From positions 1 to 64,000 of the forward strand of contig CACJWK010000006.1 of assembly GCA_902597095.1 (NCBI GenBank): 64,000 nt of DNA, written 5' to 3'. The position numbers and the translations under genes are program-made. The notes below the pieces were generated by a model. That model saw nothing but the letters and a program-made list of their open reading frames with translations. It was not told where the DNA came from and did no database searches. Numbering within the stretch: position 1 is the first letter of the stretch; every line of letters begins with the position of its first letter. Source of the DNA: an uncultured Pseudohongiella sp. Lineage in GTDB: Bacteria; Pseudomonadota; Gammaproteobacteria; Pseudomonadales; Pseudohongiellaceae. Shown piece after piece: positions 42,389-50,709 of the stretch.

Positions 42389-42500
42389 TAAAGGCGCCTA
42401 GCGGTTGCTTTTGTCTCGATGCATCAGAATTTAATGGATGCGCCTGTCGGTTGCCACTACAATGTTTGACTCCTTTGCTGACTGATAACGATAACTGAAC

Positions 42501-42971
42501 GTGAGCGGAAAATACTTTGAAGAGCTTGAAGTAGGTGCGCTGTTTCAACATCAACCGGCGCGGACTATCACTGAAACCGATAATCTGCTGTTTACCGCGC
42601 TCACTCACAATCTGCAGCCTTTGCATCTGGATGCTGAGTTCGCCAAGCAGTCACAATACGGCCAAATTTTGGTTAACAGTCTGTATACGCTAGGGCTAGT
42701 GGTGGGCCTGTCTGTTGCTGACACCACTCTCGGGACCACCATCGGCAATCTCGGTATGGAGCAGACTGAGTTCCCGAACCCAGTTTTCATCGGCGATACG
42801 CTGAGCGTTTCGACAGAGATCGTAGACAAGCGGGAATCCAGAACGAAACCTGACCGAGGGATAGTCTGGTTCAAGCACCTTGCACGTAACCAGAGGGGCG
42901 AAATTGTGTGTGAATGCTTGCGCAAAGGCATGATGCTTAAATTAAACGCCGCACATTCTGAGAGAAACTGA
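42501..42971 (+). CDS. MaoC family dehydratase
   Basis: YFEELEVGALFQHQPARTITETDNLLFTALTHNLQPLHLDAEFA. Confidence 0.9.
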   Translation: MSGKYFEELEVGALFQHQPARTITETDNLLFTALTHNLQPLHLDAEFAKQSQYGQILVNSLYTLGLVVGLSVADTTLGTTIGNLGMEQTEFPNPVFIGDTLSVSTEIVDKRESRTKPDRGIVWFKHLARNQRGEIVCECLRKGMMLKLNAAHSERN

Positions 42972-42973
42972 GC

Positions 42974-43897
42974 ATGGCAGTGGTTCCAACTCCAGGGCCG
43001 AAAGGCCCTCGCAGATCACTGCATTTCGTGCCGGGCGGTAATGCACGAATGTTCGAGAAGGCGCTGACGCTGAATGCGGATACTCTGATTCTTGATCTGG
43101 AAGATTCAGTCACGCCGGAGAACAAGGAAGCAGCCCGAAGGGCGGTTTGCGAATGGATTGAACAGGCAGACTTTGGCGCGAAAGAATGTCTGGTTCGCAT
43201 CAATCCGCAGGATTCGCCATGGGGAAGAGATGATGCTGAAGCGATTGCTGCGGCGCGTCCGGATGGGCTGGTGCTTCCCAAAGTGAGCAGTCGGGCCAGT
43301 GTGGATGCAGTCGATCAGCTGGTCAGCGCGATTGAGGAGCAAAATAATGTGCAACCTGGCGCAACTTCCCTGGTGCTGATCGGGACCGAACTGTCTGAGG
43401 CAGTGTTTTGTCTTGCTGATATGGCGGGCAACGGCAGGGTGGACGGTCTTACCTGGGGAGCCGAGGATCTCGCCGGGGAGTTGGGCGCTCGCGCCAAGCG
43501 AAACGCTGAAGGAGTCTATCTTGATGTGTTCCGCTTTGTTCGTTCATCCTGCCTGCTGGCGGCGGTCGCGAATCAGGTGCATCCCATTGATACAGTTTTT
43601 GTCGAAATTACAGAGCAGGCCGCGCTGGCTAAAGAATGTGCTGAGGCGGCTGCAATGGGATTTATAGGTAAGCTGACAATTCATCCGACTCAGGTTGACG
43701 TGGTGAACAGGGCTTTTACGCCGAGCGAAGGGGAGGTCGCAGCCGCCAGGGAGCTGCTTCTGGCGTTTGCTGAAGCCCAGTCGGAAGGCAAGATGGCGTT
43801 CAGCTTCAACGGGCAGATGGTTGATGTGCCGCATCTGAAACGCGCCCGCAAGGTGCTCGCCATTGCTGAGCAAATTGATGTTCAGCTGAAAAGCTGA
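42974..43897 (+). CDS. CitE-like CoA ester lyase (HpcH/HpaI superfamily)
   Basis: RSLHFVPGGNARMFEKALTLNADTLILDLEDSVTPENKEAAR; GKLTIHPTQVDVVNRAF. Confidence 0.9.
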   Translation: MAVVPTPGPKGPRRSLHFVPGGNARMFEKALTLNADTLILDLEDSVTPENKEAARRAVCEWIEQADFGAKECLVRINPQDSPWGRDDAEAIAAARPDGLVLPKVSSRASVDAVDQLVSAIEEQNNVQPGATSLVLIGTELSEAVFCLADMAGNGRVDGLTWGAEDLAGELGARAKRNAEGVYLDVFRFVRSSCLLAAVANQVHPIDTVFVEITEQAALAKECAEAAAMGFIGKLTIHPTQVDVVNRAFTPSEGEVAAARELLLAFAEAQSEGKMAFSFNGQMVDVPHLKRARKVLAIAEQIDVQLKS

Positions 43898-43968
43898 AGC
43901 AACAAAAGACCGCCTGGCCCGCGACTGCGTGCTGTCTGTTCCACTGAGTAAATGGGAATAAATGAGCT

Positions 43969-45135
43969 GTGGATTTTTCTGAGCCGATTGACCTGAAGCT
44001 GATTCGCGAGGCGGTCAGCAATGTGTGTCGGGATTTTCCCGATGAGTATTGGGAAAAGCTAGATCGCGAAGGCCAGTATCCGCAGGAGTTTTATGATGCC
44101 ATGGCTGAGGCAGGCTGGATCGGTATCGCGATCCCTGAAGCCTATGGCGGCGCCGGCAAGGGCGTGCAGGAAGCCGCTGTGGTGCTGGAGCAGGTAGCAG
44201 CATCAGGCGCTGCGATGAATGGTGCAACACCCTTGCATTTGTCCATGTTTGGTATGCATCCGGTCATCAAGCATGGCTCAGAGAGCATGAAAAAGCGTTA
44301 TTTGCCGGATGTTGCCAGTGGCAAGCTTCAGGTCGCCTTCGGGGTGACTGAGCCTAACGCCGGCAGCGACACGACTTCCATCGAGACCAGAGCCAGTCTG
44401 GTGGATGGTCATTATGTCGTGAGCGGCAGGAAAGTGTGGACCACCAAGGCCCTTGAATCGGACAGGGTGCTACTTCTCGTTCGAACACAGAGCAAGCAGG
44501 AAGTTGAGCGAAGAACCGACGGGATGACGCTGTTGTTCGCCGAACTCAAACGTCCGGAGGTGGCCATTTCCCCGATTGAAAAACTTGGTCGTAATGCGGT
44601 GAGAACCTGTGAGGTGGTTTACGATGAGCTGAAGGTAGTTGAATCCGATCGGGTGGGAGAAGAGGGTAAAGGCTTTCGCTATCTGCTGGACGGATTGAAT
44701 GCTGAACGAATTCTGATTGCCGCAGAAGCATTAGGAATTGGTCGTGCAGCGCTGGCGCGAGCGGTGTCTTACGCAAATGAGCGGGTGGTGTTCGGCAGAC
44801 CGATTGGCAAAAATCAGGGGATTGCTTTCCCGCTGGCTGAGGCCAGAATCCGGCTGGATGCTGCCGGTTTGATGGTGCAAAAAGCCGCTTGGAAGCTGGA
44901 TCAGGGGATGTCATGTGGTACCGAAGCAAACATGGCTAAGTGGCTGGCAGCCGAGGCCGGGTTTTACGCAGCGGACGCGGCCATGCAGACCCACGGGGGG
45001 TTTGGCTATGCCCGGGAATATCACGTTGAACGGTACTGGCGGGAGGCCCGTCTGATGAAGCTCGCGCCTATTTCTCAGGAAATGATTTTGAATTTTATCT
45101 CGGAGCACGAACTGGGATTGCCGCGTTCCTATTAA
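43969..45135 (+). CDS. Acyl-CoA dehydrogenase
   Basis: FGVTEPNAGSDTTSIETRA; MQTHGGFGYAREYHVERYWREARL. Confidence 0.93.
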   Translation: MDFSEPIDLKLIREAVSNVCRDFPDEYWEKLDREGQYPQEFYDAMAEAGWIGIAIPEAYGGAGKGVQEAAVVLEQVAASGAAMNGATPLHLSMFGMHPVIKHGSESMKKRYLPDVASGKLQVAFGVTEPNAGSDTTSIETRASLVDGHYVVSGRKVWTTKALESDRVLLLVRTQSKQEVERRTDGMTLLFAELKRPEVAISPIEKLGRNAVRTCEVVYDELKVVESDRVGEEGKGFRYLLDGLNAERILIAAEALGIGRAALARAVSYANERVVFGRPIGKNQGIAFPLAEARIRLDAAGLMVQKAAWKLDQGMSCGTEANMAKWLAAEAGFYAADAAMQTHGGFGYAREYHVERYWREARLMKLAPISQEMILNFISEHELGLPRSY

Positions 45136-45175
45136 CAAATCCCAAGTAACAGATCCCAAGCAACAAGTCCCAAGA
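45134..45175. repeat. Three tandem 14-bp repeats
   Basis: AACAAATCCCAAGT / AACAGATCCCAAGC / AACAAGTCCCAAGA. Confidence 0.8.
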
Positions 45176-45188
45176 GTTAACGACGAAA

Positions 45189-46052
45189 TTGAAACAACAA
45201 AGAAGACAGCTCATGAAACACCTTATCATCCGAGGCATCGGCATCGCGGCCAGTGTCTTCGCGCTGAATGTTTTTCCTCAGCAAGGTGAACGGGATGATC
45301 CCGAACTGCAGTATGTCGAACCGTTTCAGGTATTCGACAATCTCTACTACATTGGCGCAGAGTGGGTAGCTTCCTGGCTGCTGGTGACTGATCAGGGGCT
45401 GATCGTGTTCGATGCGCTTTACGATGAGCTCACGGACATGGCTATCAACAACATCAGAAGCCTGGGTTTTGATCCTAATGACATCCGCTACCTGATCGGT
45501 TCACACGCACATTATTATCACATCGGTGGTGCGGCCCGATTCCAGCAGGAGTTCAGTGCGGTGGTGATGATGACCGAGGAAGATTGGTTGATGACGGAGG
45601 GAGCGGCTCAATTCAGGGAATATCCGCGGCCGGTACGACATTTATCAGCGAGTGATGGCAGCACGCTCACGCTGGGGCGAACGCGCCTGCAGTTTATGAA
45701 AACGCCCGGTCACACGCCGGGTGTGCTGTCGACCCGATTCACAGTGTATGACAAGGGTTATCCTCATACGGCCTTTATGTTCGGGGGAGTGGGTCTGAAT
45801 TTCAACGGCGTAGGGCAGGCTGAGCGTTATGTTGAAAGCGTCAGACGCCTGCAGGCGCTTCAGGGCATTGAAGTCAATATTCCGAACCATGCCCCGGCAG
45901 CTGACGTCTTCGCACGTCGCGACCGGCTTGCAGAGCGTGCTGAGGGTGATCCGCACCCGTTTGTCGACCCTGAAGGATGGGACAACTTCCTTGCGCTCTG
46001 GCTGGAGCGTGGTGAGCGCTATCTCCAACAGCAGCGGGAACTGGCCAACTGA
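45189..46052 (+). CDS. Exported metallo-beta-lactamase-fold hydrolase with HAHYYH motif
   Basis: Hydrophobic N-terminus; GSHAHYYHIGGAA; KTPGHTPGVLS; IPNHAPAAD. Confidence 0.85.
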   Translation: MKQQRRQLMKHLIIRGIGIAASVFALNVFPQQGERDDPELQYVEPFQVFDNLYYIGAEWVASWLLVTDQGLIVFDALYDELTDMAINNIRSLGFDPNDIRYLIGSHAHYYHIGGAARFQQEFSAVVMMTEEDWLMTEGAAQFREYPRPVRHLSASDGSTLTLGRTRLQFMKTPGHTPGVLSTRFTVYDKGYPHTAFMFGGVGLNFNGVGQAERYVESVRRLQALQGIEVNIPNHAPAADVFARRDRLAERAEGDPHPFVDPEGWDNFLALWLERGERYLQQQRELAN

Positions 46053-46140
46053 GTGTCGGTGCTGACAACGACTTTGAGTGCGCAGCGAGACAGATTTCTC
46101 TCAACTCTGACGGTGCTCATTGCCCCGCCTGAGTTCTGAC

Positions 46141-46794
46141 TCACTGTTCAGGCGGCCAGGGGAGCTTTACTGGCTCAATTTGCCAGCGGGCGAACAGGCG
46201 CCGCGCCGATCTGAGTTCCTCCCTGCTCATGCGCGCTTCAAGACCGGTTAAAACTTCTTCTGCTTCGGGATGCGCTTCCCGTTGAGCGACCTGCGCCCAG
46301 GCATGTGCCTGCACGATGTCTTGGTCAATCGGCTCGCCGTTCCGGTACATGGCGGTCAGGGTCATGGCTGCACTGGCGTGGCCGGAGCGGGCCGCGGCCG
46401 AGAACCAGTTGATCGCCTGAGCGACATCCTGCGTCACCCCGATGCCTTCTAGATACAGACTGGCCAGATTGGCTTGGGCGTTGATATGTCCCTGCACAGC
46501 GGCCGCTTCTGTCCATTGGAAAGCCTGCTCATAATCCTGATCAACGCCTTGTCCGGTAAAGTACAGAATAGCCAGATTGTACTGCGCTAGGTCCAGGCCC
46601 TGCTGGGCGGCCAGACTGAACTCGCGAAAGGCAGTGTCGAAGTCGCCGGCAAAAGCCGCGTTCACGCCATCCTCATAGTCCGCAGCGGCTGGCACTGTGG
46701 TGAATGACAGACTGATCGCCGTCAACAGGGTGACCCAGTGGGCCGCTCTGGCGCGGTAGCTTGAATGTCGCATCTTCTCTTCCGGGCTTTCCAA
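46141..46794 (-). CDS. Sel1-repeat (SLR/TPR) protein, exported
   Basis: Repeats LAQYNLAILYFTGQGVDQDYEQAFQWTEAAAVQGHINAQANLASLYLEGIGV. Confidence 0.85.
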   Translation of the reverse strand: MESPEEKMRHSSYRARAAHWVTLLTAISLSFTTVPAAADYEDGVNAAFAGDFDTAFREFSLAAQQGLDLAQYNLAILYFTGQGVDQDYEQAFQWTEAAAVQGHINAQANLASLYLEGIGVTQDVAQAINWFSAAARSGHASAAMTLTAMYRNGEPIDQDIVQAHAWAQVAQREAHPEAEEVLTGLEARMSREELRSARRLFARWQIEPVKLPWPPEQ

Positions 46795-47049
46795 AAATTT
46801 TCAGACTTGCTGAGTTGCTCTCGCAGGCTCTCAGGGCTTATCAGAACTTCTCAAGACTTTCTAAAACACCCTCCGGCCCATTCAGTTTTCCAGACGGCTA
46901 CGGGAACTCGACAGGCAATGGCAGGCTGCATCACTGCTCACACTCCGATAGTTCTGGCCGCCTGGCGGAAGTGTAGCGTATCGCGATTGTTCATCAAATC
47001 TCCCTCCGGTCCTTTTTCGGTGATGACTAGGAATAGTCAGGAATTTCGC

Positions 47050-47055
47050 TATAAT
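47050..47055 (+). promoter_or_regulatory. -10 element for tRNA-Arg
   Basis: TATAAT about 38 bp upstream of the tRNA 5' end; -35 weak. Confidence 0.45.
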
Positions 47056-47092
47056 ACGCGTCCTTCGTCCGGACGTGCCGGACAGTCTTTAC

Positions 47093-47169
47093 GCACCCGT
47101 AGCTCAGCTGGATAGAGTACCTGGCTACGAACTAGGGGGTCGCACGTTCGAATCGTGCCGGGTGCGCCA
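47093..47169 (+). tRNA. tRNA-Arg (anticodon ACG)
   Basis: GCACCCGTAGCTCAGCTGGATAGAGTACCTGGCTACGAACTAGGGGGTCGCACGTTCGAATCGTGCCGGGTGCGCCA. Confidence 0.97.
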
Positions 47170-47176
47170 TTCTGCC

Positions 47177-47203
47177 AAAAGTCCGCGATTGCGGGCTTTT
47201 TTT
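47177..47203 (+). terminator. Terminator after tRNA-Arg
   Basis: AGTCCGC-gatt-GCGGGCTTTTTTT. Confidence 0.75.
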
Positions 47204-47401
47204 GGACCGTGCTCAGGTCTTCGTCAGTCGGTCTTGGTTTGGTTCTCGTCTCCATCGCGCGCAGGCGCTCTCTGTTTGGCGGCCATAAGACGGTCACAAG
47301 GCGGTTAGTAAACGATCATGCAGGCGGGGCAGCTTGTTCTTTTGTAACTTGACTCAACGAGGCTATTCTACTCCAATGAGATCGGGGAGGAGCAACCGAC
47401 G

Positions 47402-48679
47402 ATGTCAACCACAGTCCGTCTTTCTAGCCTACTATTTGTCTTGGTTTTTGCCTGGGCCGGTTCCGCCAACGAGGGCACGCTTGCCTTTGTTGGAGCCACC
47501 ATTATCGATGGGACTGCCGCCGCACCACTATCCGATGGCGTGCTGGTCATCAGCGATGGGCGGGTTCGCAGCGTAGGTCCTCGTTCAGCAGTCACCCTGC
47601 CTGATGATGTAGAAATCATCAGTGTTGAGGGTAAGACGATTATGCCGGGTCTGATAAATGCACACGGTCACGTCGGGGCGACTGTGGGTCTGGACGCAAA
47701 TGCGGATTCGAGCACTGAGAATTTACTCCGGCAGCTGCGTTTGTATGCCCGCTACGGCATCACTACAGTCAACAGTCTCGGGGGAGATGAGGCAGCCGGG
47801 TTTACGCTGCGCGACGAGCAGTACCGGGCCGATCTAGACCGGGCGAGGCTGTTTGTGGCAGGCAGTGTCATAGCCGGAAACGATGCGCAGTCTGTGCGCG
47901 ATCAGGTGAACCGGAATGCCGACCGAGGCGCCAATTTCATTAAAACGCGCATCGATGACAATCTCGGGGCGACTCCGAAGATGCCGCGCGCGGTGTTCGA
48001 TGCGCTGGTTGATCAGGCCCACAGTCGGCGACTGCCGGTAGCGGTACATCTGTTCTACCTGGACGATGCCAAGTACATGCTGAAGGCCGATGCGGATCTC
48101 ATTGCCCACAGTATCAGGGATCTGCCGGTTGATGATGAGTTCATCGACGCTGTGTCAGCCAAACGGGTGTGTTACATCCCCACGCTGACCCGGGAAATCA
48201 GCACCTTTGTTTACGGAAGCGTCCCGGAATTCTTTTCAGACCCGTATTTTCTCAAAGAAGCCGATCCGGCTGTGCTGGAAGCGCTCCAGACGCCCGAGAG
48301 AATGTCGCGTATGGCCGCAAGCCGGTCAGCACAAGCCTATAAGGCTGGCCTTGAGGTGGCGATGGGCAATGTCGGGGCACTGCACGCGGCCGCAGTTCCC
48401 ATTGCGATGGGAACAGATACCGGGCCGCCTGCGCGATTTCAGGGGTATTTTGAGCATCTCGAGCTTCAGCTTATGGTTGATGCCGGCATGAGCCCCCTGG
48501 ATGCTATCCGATCAGCGACAGGTATTGCCGCAGACTGTATCGGCATGTCTGACCTCGGTACCCTGGAGCCGGGCCGGTGGGCAGATTTCAGCGTGCTGTC
48601 AGCTGATCCGACCGAAAATATCGCCAACACCAAGACGATTGAGTCGGTGTATATCGCAGGCAATCGGGTGGCTGACTGA
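47402..48679 (+). CDS. Exported amidohydrolase family protein
   Basis: Signal peptide; KTIMPGLINAHGHVGA; MGTDTGPPARFQGYFEHLELQLMVDAGMSPLDAIRSAT. Confidence 0.9.
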   Translation: MSTTVRLSSLLFVLVFAWAGSANEGTLAFVGATIIDGTAAAPLSDGVLVISDGRVRSVGPRSAVTLPDDVEIISVEGKTIMPGLINAHGHVGATVGLDANADSSTENLLRQLRLYARYGITTVNSLGGDEAAGFTLRDEQYRADLDRARLFVAGSVIAGNDAQSVRDQVNRNADRGANFIKTRIDDNLGATPKMPRAVFDALVDQAHSRRLPVAVHLFYLDDAKYMLKADADLIAHSIRDLPVDDEFIDAVSAKRVCYIPTLTREISTFVYGSVPEFFSDPYFLKEADPAVLEALQTPERMSRMAASRSAQAYKAGLEVAMGNVGALHAAAVPIAMGTDTGPPARFQGYFEHLELQLMVDAGMSPLDAIRSATGIAADCIGMSDLGTLEPGRWADFSVLSADPTENIANTKTIESVYIAGNRVAD

Positions 48680-48698
48680 TCTATTCAGCCTGCATGCG

Positions 48699-49568
48699 TC
48701 AAGGGCAGGGGTTCTCTCCGTCTACCGGAGTGGCTCCCGAAGGCAGGAAACGGCATGGGTCCGCCGCTTCAAGCGTGATTCTGGCTCCGATTCGGATCAG
48801 GCTGCTGGTGCTGGGTGCCTGGAAAAATTGATAGCCTTCGCGTTCGGACATCCACGCGGAGGGGCCTCCGAGGAATTTACCCGCGTTCTCGGTCTCTTCC
48901 TTGATACGCGCTACCAGACTTTCGTAGTCCTGCTCTCCCTGGCGCTTGCCACTGAAGCTGCCAAGATCTCCGCTGGCGACGAATACCCCGTCCACGCCTG
49001 CCACGGAAGCAATCTTGTCAGCCTCGGCAGTGCCTTCCAGGGTTTCGATCATGGCAATGATCAGCACATTGTCATTCCAGGTTTGTCGATAATCACGCCC
49101 CCATAATCGCCCGTATTGTCCTCCGCCCTGACTGCGGCGTCCCTGTGGTGGATATTTGGCATACCGCACGGCATCAGCCATTTTCTCCGCACTGTCGACC
49201 ATCGGCACAATAATGCCTAACGCGCCGATATCTGTGGCCTTCTGGATCGTTCCTTCGCTGGCATCGGGGACTCTGACAAACGGTATGGCAGGTGCATCCC
49301 GGCAGGCCCAGATCATTCGTGCTGCCTCGCTGAAGGAGAGGGGGCTGTGCTGCATTTCAATCCAGATAAAATCAAAGCCTGCATTGGCCATGGCGCAGTA
49401 GATCTCCGGATCCGCGGTATCGACGGTTCCGCCCACGACCTGCTGCCCCGCGATGAGTTTGCTTTTAACGGTGTTGTAAATTCGAACCTCCTGAGCAGTC
49501 GCGGAAGACCAGGCGTGGAGCCATGCTGTGGTGAGGACGAGGGCGGAGAAGAGTCCTGTTGTTTTCAT
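48699..49568 (-). CDS. HpcH/HpaI aldolase-family protein with N-terminal signal peptide
   Basis: MKTTGLFSALVLTTAWLHAWSSATAQE leader; GFDFIWIEMQHSPLSF; GALGIIVPMVDSAEKMADAVRYAKYPPQGRRSQGG. Confidence 0.88.
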   Translation of the reverse strand: MKTTGLFSALVLTTAWLHAWSSATAQEVRIYNTVKSKLIAGQQVVGGTVDTADPEIYCAMANAGFDFIWIEMQHSPLSFSEAARMIWACRDAPAIPFVRVPDASEGTIQKATDIGALGIIVPMVDSAEKMADAVRYAKYPPQGRRSQGGGQYGRLWGRDYRQTWNDNVLIIAMIETLEGTAEADKIASVAGVDGVFVASGDLGSFSGKRQGEQDYESLVARIKEETENAGKFLGGPSAWMSEREGYQFFQAPSTSSLIRIGARITLEAADPCRFLPSGATPVDGENPCP

Positions 49569-49608
49569 GATGCGCTCGCTTCAGGGCGTTAAGGGTTTAA
49601 GGATAAGA

Positions 49609-50487
49609 TCAGGGCATCGGGATTTGCTGTTTTGGGTTGGTTTTTTTCATGGCACGCTGTTTAGCGCGGCGCGCTTCTCCGGCTGCAGCCAGGGCCGCAC
49701 GATTGGCATCGGTTACTCTTGAGTAGTCGTCCCGCCAGCCAGCGTCCCCTTGCCAGGAAAACGGCGAGCGACTCACCGTATTGGCCTGAGAGGCTTTGTC
49801 CAGCAGATCCAGTGCCATGTCGACGTGTTGTCGTTGCATTTCGCGGTCATAGGGAGTACCCAACGGATTTCCCAGAGGGAAATCTGTATGCAGATAGCGT
49901 GGAACTCCGACATGCTCAATAATGTCCAGCGCGCTGCCGACGACGACTGTCGGAATGCCGCTGTTTTCCAGATAACGGGCAACCAGACTCACGGTCTGGT
50001 GGCAGACAGGTCACAAGGGAACGAGGATTGCGACATCCACCTCGTCTTTGTTCATGAGGTCAACAATGGCGGGCGCGTCTTCTTCAATGGTTTGTCGCTG
50101 ACTGTAGGCGGTGGGGACTGATTGATAATGTGAAGCCAAACTGCCGATACCTCCCTCGGACTCAATTGTGAGCAGAGCTTCGATCGGCAGAAAGCTGCCT
50201 ACATCACGCGTGTGAGTCACCGTATCGTGCCAGGACAGGCCCAGTGTGAACATGGAATCCGGGACCGGCCTTGAGGGGGTTGAATAAAGTTTGCGTTCGG
50301 CACGTCCCTGTTCAGTGTCTGGCATGGCCGTCGTGACCAGGCCCACCCGTGATTGAGGCAGCGATTTAGTCAACTGGCTGAAGGGGGTGTCGTCGTGGTG
50401 CGCCCAATGATATGGAGTGGTGTATCCCTGAGCTTCGTAATATAGGCGGGTGCGCTCCATGTAGGGCACGTCGTAGGGGGTCGTCAC
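49609..50487 (-). CDS. GrdB/PrdB-like (glycine/sarcosine/betaine/D-proline reductase selenoprotein B family) selenoprotein; TGA at 50011-50013 read as Sec
   Basis: Two collinear same-frame ORFs (50011-50487 and 49609-49992) joined through one TGA: DVAILVPL-U-PVCHQTVSLVARYLENSGIPTVVVGSALDIIEHVGVPR. GTG start at 50487. Confidence 0.87.
49983..49999 (-). promoter_or_regulatory. Putative bacterial SECIS hairpin
   Basis: Minus strand CCAGAC-CGTGA-GTCTGG: 6-bp perfect stem (extends to 7), loop with GU about 18-22 nt after the UGA. Confidence 0.7.
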
Positions 50488-50709
50488 GTCGCTGGCGCTC
50501 CTGTTTTTTGTTGCAAGAATAGCGACAAATCCGGCGAATAAAAAGAGGTAGGGCAGGGTCGGTAGCCCGATAGTTAGAGCAGTCCTCCGCTAGGGCAACG
50601 GTAATGCGCTGTGCAATTTCGCCCCCGGTCGTGTCCGGAGCGCCTGTTTGAATATAGAATCGTGGGCGTGATAGCTTTGCTTACCGCCCCAATTTTGGAT
50701 TAACGAGCC

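Noticed and set aside
41385-47169. tRNA-Ser to tRNA-Arg interval as an integrated island
   Set aside because: No integrase, no duplicated tRNA 3' end seen, and the genes are ordinary metabolic ones.
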